Assembly: GCA_027972325.1 (NCBI GenBank)
Contig: JAPMOS010000017.1
Coordinates: forward strand, 186,001-250,000
From: Paratrimastix pyriformis
Lineage: Eukaryota; Preaxostyla; Paratrimastigidae
Direction of reading: 5' to 3'
DNA: 64,000 nt
A program made the position numbers and the translations under genes. The notes under the pieces are model-generated. The model was given only the letters and a program-made list of their open reading frames with translations. It did no database searches and was not told the origin of the DNA. The stretch's first letter is position 1. The number at the start of each line of letters is the position of its first letter. Shown here in pieces: positions 46,001-56,645 of this stretch.

Positions 46001-49000
46001 TACAAGAGCCTCGACCTCAAGAGCGCCCCCCGCGGCATGATCGGTCCGCACCGCCCCCGCCCCCGCCCCGCCCATCGTCCCCCGCCCCATCCCATCCCGT
46101 CCCCCGTCCATCATCCCTCTCTCCTCACTGGCGCTTGGTGCTCTTTGTCCCCCCCCCCCCCCCCCCCGTGCAGGCATCCCCCGGGCGCTGGGCATGTGGG
46201 ACGAGTACCCCTTCTGGCACGCCTTCTGGACGCGGCTCGGCTACCGGGTGGTGCTCTCCCCGGACAGCTCGGAGCGCCTCTGGCAGATGGGCATGGACTC
46301 CGTCCCCACCGACGCGGTCCGCCGCCCCGCCCCCACCCCCGGCACCCCGCCCGCCATTTGCCTGCGGCGGCCCTCCTCGTTCATCTGCTTCACCTTCCGT
46401 CGCGCCCGGGGGGCCGGCCTGTCTCGGGCCTTGGGGCAGGAGTGCTACCCGGCCAAGCTGATGCACGCCCACACGGCGGCCCTGGTGGGCATGGGCCTGA
46501 AGACGCTCTTCTTCCCCATGGAGCCGGTCGGCTTCAAGGAGGCCCCCGACGCGCCCGAGCACCTGTGCTGCTCGCTGCACTGCACCTACTCGACCATCCT
46601 CCGCAACAGCATGGACCTGACCCACCGCGGGGTGACCCTCCTCGACCCCGTCGCGGTCCGAGCCTCCGCCTCCCCATCACTCCCCCAGCTGCCCCATCAA
46701 GGCTCCATCCTCGGCGCCAGAGGGCGGGCCGCCGTTTGGATGCTGACCTTCTGTCCGTCCTTTGCCGGCTGTGTCTGGTGCCGCTGGGGGGGGCGATAGC
46801 CGCTGTACGACCCGAAGCTGGCCCCGGTGCGGCTCTTCGAGCACCTCAAGGACCAGGTGACCGGCCTGACCCAGAAGGAGGTCGCCGCCGCCTGCGAGGC
46901 CGCCTACCGCTCCCTCAACGCCTACCGCGACGATGTCCGGGACCCTGACCCTCGCCCGCCCAGCCATCCCAGTCATGCGCCCTCACGCCGCCCGACCTCA
47001 AGTCCACACAGAGGCACCCCACAAGTGGTGGCACAGTAGTCGGGTCAGAGGCACCGGAGGTCAAGTTCATGGCCCAGTGCAGTGCCCTCCTTCCTTACAT
47101 GCTCGTGCACCCACCCCACCACACCCCCGCGGCTGCAGATCCGCGAGAAGGGCGAGGAGTGCCTGGCCTTCATGCGCCGGACGGGCACCCCCGGGGTGGT
47201 GCTGGCCGGGTACCCCTACCACCTGGACGGCATCCACTCGGGCGCCATCCCGCCCATGCTCACCACGGCCGGCTACTGCGTGCTGACGGTGGAGAGCATC
47301 GCCCACCTGGGGCACCCCATCCGCAAGGTCACCCAGATGCTCGACCAGGTCGTCTACGACTCGCGCATCCTCGCGGCCGCCAAGTTCGCCGCCACCCAGG
47401 AGGGTCCGCCCCCGGCCCCGGCCTGGACCCTTCAGCGCCCCTGCGGTCTCCGCCCCCAGGGTTTTGCGGGGGACGCCATCCCTGACGATTGCTCACCTTG
47501 CCATCTGGTTTGGGGTGTTTGGGCTCGGGCGGGCCGCAGACTTGGCCTTCCTGTACCTGGTCAGCTTCGGCTGTGGCATCTACCCGTTCACCCACGAGCA
47601 GGCGGTCCGCGGCCTGCCCCTTGCCCTCCCCGGCGCGCCCCCAGGGGGCCTCCGTCATTGCCTCACCTCCCTCTGCCGCCCTCCCACCGCCCCCCTGTGT
47701 GCCCGCAGGAGGCCTACATGCAAGAGTACGGCCGGGTCTACACGAGCATCAAGCTGGACCAGTCGACCAACATGGGCGCCGTCCGCGTCCGGATCCGCTC
47801 GCTCCTCGCCGCCCTCGACGTCCGCCGGGCTGCCCGGCGGGCCGCCGCCCCGGTCCTGCCCGCGCCCGCCTCGGCCACTGCTGTTGCTGCGACTGGTCTG
47901 CCCGCCGATCCGCCTCAGGCCCTCCGTGCTGACACACCGCCAGCCCCCGCGACCCCCCAGGTGGAGGTGCCCACCCCTGCGCCCAGCCCGGCCCCGGCCC
48001 CCGCGACGGCTGCAGCCGCGACCGCGACCGCCGTGGCCCCGCTGCCTGCCATCCAGAAGCCGCTGATGGACGTGCAGGTGACGCTGCGCTTCGACCAGTG
48101 CGTCCCCAAGAAGCCCGCGACCATCCTCATGCACAACTTCTCCGAGGAGCATGCCCTCTACTACGCGGCCGGCCTCAACGCCGGTCTGCCCCCCCCATGC
48201 TTCTTTCTCCAGATACGGGCCCCGGCGTCGTCATGGGAAATGTTGCGGGCGGACGGGCGGACTGGATGGTCGCCCCTGGTGGCCGCCACACGGTCGCTCA
48301 CCCCACATGGCATCGGTCTCGACGTCTGGTGGTGTGGCATCTGGGGGGCTGCCTCTTGGCGTGGGGGGCCCGCCATGCAGCCGGCTACAACTGCGTCCCC
48401 GTGCCGGCCATCCCCACCAAGGAGCTCAACGAGATCGGCCTCCGGTACATCCACTCGGACGTCTGCTACGGGGGCGTCCTCTGCGTGGCCTCCTTCATCG
48501 CCACCATCCGGCGGGGCCTGGTCGACCCCAACAAGACCCACATCGTCTGGACCCACATGTCCGTGCCGCACCCCCATGCCCTGCCCTGCCCTGCCCTGCC
48601 CTGCCCTGCCCTGCCCTGCCCTGCCCTGCCCTGCCCTGCCCTGCCCTGCCCTGCCCTGCCCTGCCCTGCCCTGCCCTGCCCTGCCCTGCCCTGCCCTGCC
48701 CTGCCCTGCCCTGCCCTGCCCTGCCCTGCCCTGCCCTGCCGCCCGATGCCCCGTGTTCGGCCACAGAACGCCCCTGGTTGCTTGTTTTCTGAGCCCCGGT
48801 CTCATGGCATGCTCTCCTTTTTGCCCCCTGTCCTGGGGGGCCGGTCCTGGCGGCGGCGGCGGTTCCCCAGGGGCGGCAGCTGCACCGCCCGGGCGATGGG
48901 TGAGCTCATCCGGCGGGCCCTGATCGAGTCGGGCTACCCCCAGGTGGGCGTGACCTCGCTCAACATGGTCGGCCTGTCCAACCCCGGCCTGGCCGTCTCC

Positions 49001-51033
49001 CAGACCCTCCGCGTCAACATGGGGCTGTCCTTCGCCGACTTCCTGACCCGCTTCGTGCGCCGGTGCCGGCCCTACGAGCTGGTCAAGGGCTCGGCCACGG
49101 CCCTCTGGGAGAAGCACCAGGCCCGGGCGCTGGAGTTCGTCCGGTGCGGCCCCATCGGCAAGTTCGGCAAGTTCCTGCGGGAGATCCGCGAGGAGTGGGA
49201 GCGCTTCCCGCTGGCCACCGAGGAGCGCATCAAGCCCCGGGTGGCGGTGGTGGGCCTCATGGCCAAGGCCGACTTCGACTTCTACCGCTGGGTCACCACC
49301 TACCTCGAGGAGGAGGAGGGCTGCGAGGTGCAGATTGCCGACTTCAGTCCGCCCTGCCTGCCTCCTCTGCCACCTCTGACCTGCCACCTCTGCCCTGCCT
49401 CCTCTGCCCTGCCTCCTCTGCCCTGCCTCCTCTGCCCTGCCTCCTCTGCCTCCTCTGCCTCCTCTGCCTCCATGCCTACCCCCGTCCCTCCGTATGCGCA
49501 ATTCAATCCCCGCCGCGCCAGCACCAGCGCCAGCACCACCCGCTGCCCCAGCATATGACTCATCGTCCTGTCCCCCCCCCCCCCCCCCATCCAGGCTGCT
49601 ATGCCATGGCGCCCGGCTACAACGGGCGCGAGTTCTACAAGCACCTCAGCTTCGGGTTCGGCCTGAAGTTCGCCGCCTGGGTGGCCCGGACGGTGGTGGG
49701 CCGGTGGCGGACGGCCATCCAGGAGGCCATGGCGGGCTCGAAGCGCTTCGAGACGATCATGCCCCTCGACCGGCTCAAGGAGCTCGTCCACCAGTACGTC
49801 CCGGCCATCCACACCTCCGGTCCGCAGATGGCACCGCCCCCTTGGCACCCAAGGCGATGATGATGCTGGCTGAGATGATGACGATTTGACGATGTTGATG
49901 ATTGATTGGTGATGGTGCGATGATGACTGAGTGATGAAGACGATGCTGGTGATGATGGTGATGATGAGACGATGACGATGACGATGTAGGGCCGCTGCTC
50001 CATCATCACGGCCGCTCACCTCGCCACGGGCTCCTCCCCCGCGGCACGGGCCCGTGCTAGGCGAGGGCTGGTTCTACGGGGCCGAGGTGGTGCACCTGCT
50101 GGAGCGTGGCTGCAACAACTTCGTCTGCACGACCCCCTTCGACTGCATGCCAGTGCACCTCTCGTGCCGCGGCATCCTCAAGGCCCTCAAGGGCGGCCGC
50201 TACCCCCTGGTCCGCAGCCCCCGCCACCCATAACCACACGCGCCTCGAGCACCATCGCAGCAACCACAACCAACCAATCGTCATCATCACCACCATACAT
50301 CATCCTCGGCATCACCACAGCTACCATCATCACCGTCACCATCACCATCGCCATCATTACCTCCATCAGCACTAGCACTGGCAGATGCTCACGGATCGAT
50401 TCTTCGCCCCGCCCCCGCACATCACCCCACCCCTGCCACTGCCCCCCTCCGCAGCTGAACGCGTGCGTGCTGGACTTCGACTCGGGCCAGTCGCACCTGA
50501 ACCAGCTCAACCGGATCCGGCTCATGCTGGGCTCCATGCCCGAGCGGCGCGGCCAGACCAGCACCGCCTCGCCCCTCTTCCCTGGCTCCTCCGGCCCCGC
50601 CACGGCCGCCGCCGCCGGCAGCCCGGCCCCCAGCCCGGCCCCCTCGCCCGCCCCCGCTGCTGCCGCGGGCGCCCCGCCCAAGCGGACTCTGTGCCAGCCG
50701 ACCGACCTCGAGGACATCCTCCGCGGCCTGGCCGACGACCCGGCCGCCCCCCGGCAGGACCCCTGCGCCCGGTGCAAGTCCGTCGAGAAGTGCGACGTCC
50801 ACGCCGCCCAGAAGGCCGCCGCCGCCGCCGCCACCGCCACCACCGCCCCGCCGGCCACCTTCGCCGGTGCCGATGCCGGCGTTGACGCGGCGGTTGCCCC
50901 CGCTGCTGCGGCCCTCGCCACGGCTGCCTCCAGCCCGGTCCCGTCCCCCTCGGAGGGCGTGGCGGTGCACACCCCGCCCGCATCCCCGCCCACGGACGAG
51001 GCCCCTGCCCCGGCGGTCGAAGCAGCCCAGTAA
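43044..51033 (+). CDS. Giant 2-hydroxyacyl-CoA dehydratase activator fusion (HgdC/BadF-type ATPase twice, DUF2229, HgdB-like C-terminus)
   Basis: In anaerobic bacteria these [4Fe-4S] ATPases inject electrons into radical 2-hydroxyacyl-CoA dehydratases. Module 1: [20 protein letters not shown] (43,190), [17 protein letters not shown] (43,478), cluster-cysteine block [15 protein letters not shown] (43,705), [16 protein letters not shown]. Module 2: [18 protein letters not shown] (44,366), [48 protein letters not shown] (44,975), [43 protein letters not shown] motif lies at 45,730. DUF2229: [20 protein letters not shown] (46,180), [30 protein letters not shown]. Later: [39 protein letters not shown]-type block near 48,880, [20 protein letters not shown] and [16 protein letters not shown]. 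The tail has [12 protein letters not shown]. It has about 25 introns, mostly GTCCGY donors. The order matches bacterial fusions; the introns make contamination unlikely. Confidence 0.9.
45348..45421 (+). tRNA. tRNA-Lys (anticodon CTT)
   Basis: A complete cloverleaf: acceptor GCCCGCT (45,348-45,354) pairs with AGCGGGC (45,414-45,420), discriminator G. D-stem GCTC/GAGC; anticodon stem CTAGA/TCTAG with loop CTCTTAA, so the anticodon CTT is at 45,382-45,384 and reads AAG codons. T-stem GTGGG/CCCAC with loop TTCAACT, fitting the internal B box. There is no intron and no encoded CCA. The gene sits in sense orientation within an intron of the dehydratase activator gene. All stems are fully paired, so it looks functional. 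Confidence 0.96.
45422..45427 (+). terminator. RNA polymerase III T6 terminator
   Basis: Six T residues follow the tRNA discriminator base directly, a standard Pol III stop. This implies the tRNA is transcribed on its own rather than only excised from the host intron. Confidence 0.8.
48578..48740 (+). repeat. (CCCTG)n pentanucleotide array in an activator-gene intron
   Basis: About 32 perfect units right after the exon ending [10 protein letters not shown]. Same unit and sense polarity as the NUP155 intron array at 13,843-13,950. Confidence 0.92.
49880..49988. repeat. Degenerate GATGAT-type tract
   Basis: Imperfect TGATGA/GACGATG sequence in an intron between exons ending QYVPAIHT and beginning [10 protein letters not shown]. 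Similar GATG-rich introns occur at about 50,265-50,375 (complement), 56,510-56,640 and 59,790-59,920. Confidence 0.6.
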
Positions 51034-52603
51034 ACGCCCACGGGTTGACCCCGAGCGACTGGGCGCTCATGCGCTTCGTCTGCCCTCCCCGTTCGTGCCG
51101 CCCCGTCTCTGCCTCTGCCTCTCTGCCTCTGCCTGTTTACTGGACGCGAGAGCCCTCACCTCCCGCCTTTTGCCTTATCGTAATCCTCGCCGTCCAAGAC
51201 CTGTCCGCCACCCCCCCGTGGCGCTTCCTCCCGGCCTGTCTCATCCCCTGGCTCATCCCCCTGGCCGCCCCACCCGGCGGGCCAGGGGAGACCCCCTTTC
51301 GGGGACGGTCCGCTGCGACCCGGCGGTTTCTGAGGCCGAGCCGCCGGTTTCTCTTCCCTTCTCCATCGGCCCCGGCTCTCAGCTCTGGGCCGTCTTATGG
51401 TTTTTGTTTGTTTGTCTGTCTTGGTGTGTCCGTGTCTGTCGCGTGTCGTTTGCCTCGCTTTTTGCCGCGTTTTTCGGGGTTTCTTCGTTTTTTTTTGCCC
51501 TCCCCGCCGCTTGTTGCCTTCCGTTTCTTGTTTCCGCCTTGGATTGCTGTCGGCTGCTGTTTGGGTCGATCGAGCGGGCCCCGTGTGGGCCGGCCTTCTC
51601 ACAGCCTTCTTCCTCCCCTTGTGCCTCTCCCGCTCCTCCCCCCTCCCCCCCCTCTCGAGGTTGGAATAAGGGTGCGTGCGACATCTTATGCAATCGTGCC
51701 CCAACGGGCAGGGCCCACGGGGGACCGACAGATGAAAGCCGGGAATGGAGGAGAGAGAGAGGGGGCAGATATTATGGGCGGGGGGGAGAGACGCCAACCA
51801 AAAGGCGCAACCCGGAGGAGAAAGCCGTCCCTTGGGCGCGACATGGTCACCACATGGAGGGATACACCCGGGGTCGAAACCCCCAAAAAATAACCGATTG
51901 AAGCGCGAATGGAGGGAGGGGAGGGGAAGGAAGGGGAAGGGAAGGGGCGCCAGGAGAAGAGGCGACCCCCCAAGGGCAGAAGAACAGGATGGGACGGGAT
52001 GGGGCGGGGATGGGGAAGGTCACTCATTGGGGGGAGGGAGGGAGGGGAGGGGAGGGGAGGCACCCAGAAACCCAGAAAGCGAAGAAGAGCGAATGGACGC
52101 CGGGAGGGCGGAGCAGCAGGCTCCTGTAAGAAAGAAAGCGATGCGATGCGATGACGAAAAGGGGGCCGGGCAGGCAGGGAGACGAGGCGGCGAGATGGGG
52201 CAGGAAGACATTCGTGGGAAATGGACCCCCCACGACATCATGGCCCCCGCAGCAGCCCCCCGCCCTCCAAGCGCCCAGTCCACCGGAGGGGAACGGAGAG
52301 AAAGGGAAATGCAGAGAAAGGCGGCGCCACCGAGTGGTGCGCCTGGGTGCGTCTGTGTGCGTGGTGTCATACAGTGAGAAAGAAGGAACGGCTGTGCGGT
52401 GTGTGTGTGTGTGTGGGGGGGGGGGGGGTCATGGGGGGGCCATGAGCCCAATAATATATGCGGCCAGTGCCGCGCGCGAGGCCGGCGAGCCCCCAGCCAG
52501 GTCGGGTGCAAGTTGCCGGGGAGGGGAAAGTCGGCCGGACCCGGGCGGGTGCGACTGCCGACGGCGGTGCTGGGTCGGATGGGAGGGTGGGAGGCGGCGG
52601 CGG
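51034..52603. other. 1.57-kb convergent intergenic region
   Basis: The longest gene-free stretch, between two stop codons. The first half is T/C-rich on the plus strand (TTTTTTTTGCC near 51,490), the second half A/G-rich (GAGAGAGAGGGGGC near 51,753). There is a poly-G run near 52,417-52,428 next to a GT repeat. Open frames on both strands are low in complexity and match nothing I know. It presumably holds the 3' UTRs of both flanking genes. Confidence 0.55.
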
Positions 52604-55600
52604 TCAGCCGGGGGCTGGGGCGACCAAGTTGTTTGCCGGCGAGGCGACCCGCGAGGCGGCGCTGGACGCGGGCTCGGCCGGGGAGGAGCACCTGGTGGCC
52701 GTGGGGCTGGGCGAGACGGCACCGCCCCCCGCCAGGGGGGGCAGGGCGGCCACGGATGTGGAGGTGGTGGTCAGCGAGGGGGCGGCCGAGCTCGACTCGG
52801 TCCGTGGGGGCCCCCCGCTCCCCGCGCTGCCGGGCGAGAGGGGCTGGCCCTCGGGCGGGGCGGCCGGGGGCAGCAGGATGGGCGAGGGGGGCGCCCGCTG
52901 CATCATGAGCTTGTCCAGGAGGCCCTCGAGGGCCACCAGGGGGTAGGGCTTCTGCAGGAAGAGGGCCCCCGCCCGGACGAGCTCCTCGATGTCGGCCCCC
53001 TCGGGGAAGCCCGACACGATCAGCACCCGGACGGCCGGGTTGATCTTCTTCATCTCGAAGTACGCGTCCCGGCCCCCTGCAGGCAACAGCCCCAGCCCAG
53101 CCCCAGGAGCAGCAGCAGCAGCAGCAACACCACCAGGCAACGGGAAGGATGAGGGACTTGCGTCGGGTGGGTCTTCCTGGGACATGACATGATTCTTTGT
53201 CTTTGTCATTGTCATTGTCTTCCCCCCGCCATGCCCAGTGCGGCAGCATCGCTTCAACTTCGTCGTAGCGTGTGCCTTGGTGGTGTGGCGGTCAACAGAG
53301 TGTGTGGGTGGGGGGCCGAACGGTCCAACTTGTGCCGCGAATCCATGGTGACAAGGTGGGCATGTGGGTGGGTGGGCGGGTGGGTGGGCGGGCGGGCGGG
53401 CAGGGGAGGATGCGGACCCATGCGGGGCATGACAATGTCCAGCATGACGATGTCCACCTCGGCGCAGCGCTCCCGGTAGACCTGCACCCCCTCGAGCCCG
53501 TCGCAGGCCGTCAGCACCTGGAAGCCCAGAAGTCGGAGCATCTTCATGCCCACCGTCCGCACCACCGTGTCGTCGTCTGGCCCGAGAAGAGAGCCCCCAC
53601 CAGCGGAGGCAGTGTGTGGTGTGCGTGATGATGAGATGGAGGCGATCGGCAGGCAGGCTGAGATGGGGGTCAGGGTGAGTGCGCGCATGCGGAGTGCGAG
53701 TTGCGGAAGGGCGCGCGAGAGCATGCAAAGGCGAGGGTGCGGGGGGCGCGCGAGGAGGATGCGGGGGCGTGGGTGGGTGGGGGTGGCGGCGGCTGCGGAC
53801 CCACCAGGAGGATGGTCCGGTCCATGACCCGGTTGCCCTCGACTTTGGTGGCGCTGGGCAGGCGGCGCAGCTTGCGCTTCTTGTGGCCCTTGTTGTGGGG
53901 CGGCCCGGACCCTCCGGCGGCGCCGTCCGGGGCAGGGGCGGGGGCGGGGGGCCCCGGGGGCAGGGGCGGCATGCCCAGCTCGGGGGCGGCCGGCCAGAGG
54001 GGCGTCGGGGCCGACAGGGGCGCCGGCACGGGGACCATCGTCGAGACATCCCCGGGGTGGTCGGCCGTGGCCAGGGAGGCCGTCGAGAGGTCCCCGTGCA
54101 GCTCGGAGGCCCCCAGGGGCTGCGGCGCCTCGAGGGCGGATGGGCTGTCGGCGGGCGGAGCGTCCAGGGCCGGGGGTAGGCCCAGCTCTCCCCGGGGCGG
54201 GGGGCGGGGGGTCGGGGGCGAGGGCGGGGTCGGGGGCAGGGGGGAGGGCGGCAGGGGCCTGGCCGCGAGGACCCTGGCCAGCACCTGGCGCAGGGCGGTG
54301 GCCCCGAAGGGCTTCGAGAGGAAGTCGGTGGCCCCGAGGGAGGCCAGCTCGGCCGTGACGGCGGCCCCGTCGAGGTCCCCCGAGAGGATGACCGTGGGCA
54401 GGTCGGGCCGCATCCGGTGCAACTCGGTGAGGGTCTCGCGGCCCGAGAGCCGGGGCAGCCCCAGGTCCAGAAAGACCACCGCGAACCGGTTGGGGTCGGC
54501 CGCCACCGCGGCCAGGGCGTCGTAGCCGTCGCCCACGGTGGTCACCCGGAGGCCCAGCTGCCGCATGACCTGGGCGCCCAGCATCTGGATGATCCGGTCG
54601 TCCTCCACCATCAGCACCCCCCAGCCCGACTGGGCCAGCGGGGCCACCGGGGTCGCCGGGGGCACGTGGGGCCCCCACGGGGACGCCAGGCTGGGCGGGG
54701 GCGGGGGCGGCAGGATGGTCAGCTCGCGCGGTCGGGGTCGGGGGCTCACGGCAGGCAGCTTGCCCGTGCTCGGGTCGTCCTGGGGCGGGGGCGCCGTCCC
54801 GGCCCCCCCCACCACCGCCATCACGGCGGCCTCCTCGGGGGGCGGCGAGAGGGGCGGCAGGGGAAGCGGCTGGCCGGCGGGGGCGGCGCGGGTCCATGGG
54901 GGCCCCCCAGAGGGCCCCAGCTCGGCCGACTCGTCGACGAACGAGCTACCCGGGCGGGCGGTGGCCTGGGTGATGTGGGTGCTGGTGGCCGTGGCCGTGC
55001 TCAGCTCGGCGTCTAGGTTGGGGAAGACCGGGGTGCTGGGGGTGCTCGGCTCGGTGCACACCGTGGTGGGCGGGGTGTCCACCCGGGGCGTGGGCGTGCT
55101 GCTGGGCGAGGGGCCGTTGTTAGCCGGCCCGAGGGCGGCGGCGGCCCCGGGGAGGGTCACCAGCATGGGCAGCGACTGGCCGGCCCGCAGGGGCACCAGG
55201 AGCGGCGCCAGGGCGGGGAGCAGCTGGGGCTGGGACTGGCCCCGGGGCCGGGCCGGGGGCACGTAGTCCTCGGGGGGCTCGAGGAGCTGGGGCTGCGACT
55301 GGAGGGGCGTCAGCCGGACGGGGGCCGTCAGGAGGCACTGCGAGAGCGGCGGCCCGGTGGGCAGGCGCCGGATGCGGACGAGGTTCCGCCGGGAGGCCAG
55401 CAGGGGCGCCGGGTTGCGCTGGGCGACCCGGGCGGCGACGAGGGGCATCCACAGGCTGATGCAGGAGCCCCAGGCGCCCGTCGCAACGTCGATCCACCCG
55501 CCGACGTCCTGCGGGGGGGGGGGGGGGGGGGGGGGGCATGGACAGGGCAGGGGGGTCGGGCTTCGCGTGAGCGCGGAGATGGCGGCATCCAAGATCGAAG

Positions 55601-56612
55601 ATCGGGGTACCGCTCGTCGGTCCCCCCATATGGAGAGCGGGCAGGACGGCGGTGGAGGGATGGTGGGGATGTTGGCGTGATGGGGGGGGGGGGGGGGGGG
55701 GGGGTGATAGTGCACGATGAAAGCATGGGTTGGGGGTGATGGCTGCGTGGGGGTTATGGCTGCGGGCCTGGATCATGCCGAAGACGGCGGCCAGCCCGAG
55801 GCCCGCCGCGCCGGGCTTTGTGGAGAAGGGCTCGAAGATGTGCGGCAGGGCGGCCTCGGAGATGCCCGAGCCGGTGTCCGAGACGGTCACCACGATGTAG
55901 TTGCCGTCGGAGGCCCCCGCCGGGAGGGGCTCGGCCCCCACCAGGAAGTCCTCCAGCGGGCTGGGCGCCGGGGCCGACAGGCCGCCCCGGGTGGGGGCCA
56001 GGGGCAGGGCCGTGTTGGTGGTCAGGAAGACGAGCAGCCCCCCCGAGGGCATCGCGTCCCGCGAGTTGATGGCCAGGCTCAGCAGGGCGCTCCGCAGCAG
56101 GGTCGCGTCGTACTGCGCGCGGGGAGGCGGCGGGCGGCAGGGCGGGGGGCGGATGAGGACCGGCGTACACACACCAGGGGCCACGCTGGGGCCACGATGG
56201 ATGGGATGGGGCACGATGGAGGCACGAGGGAGGGGGGGCGGGGGGCGACCTCGAGGATGGCGTCTGTTGCCTGGAGGGCGTGCCGCATGACCAGCCGCGG
56301 GTCGAGCGAGTGCAGCAGCAGGTCGGAGAGGGTCTCGATGCACCGGTGGACGTCCGCCCGGGAGGAGCCCCGCGGGGCCCGCCGAGAGAACATCAGCAGC
56401 TTGCTGACAATCTCCGAGGCCTTCTCCGTCATCGAGAGCACCTCCACCAGCGGCTTGTCCGACCCGTACGGCCTGCGTGCGGGGGCGGCACGTGGAGTGA
56501 TGACGATGATATGTATGATGTATGATGATGATGTATGATGATGATGTATGATGATGAGGGTGATGATGATGATGATGTATGATGATGATGTATGATGATG
56601 ATGATGATGATG

Positions 56613-56645
<33 letters not shown>

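Noticed and set aside
43044-51033. Bacterial contamination as source of the dehydratase activator gene
   Set aside because: The gene is split by many introns with the same donor signature as neighbouring eukaryotic genes and is flanked by them without a change in composition.
51034-52603. Plus-strand frame 51,045-51,893 as a gene
   Set aside because: No motif and low-complexity Pro/Arg/Ser composition; it lies in the shared 3' region of two convergent genes.
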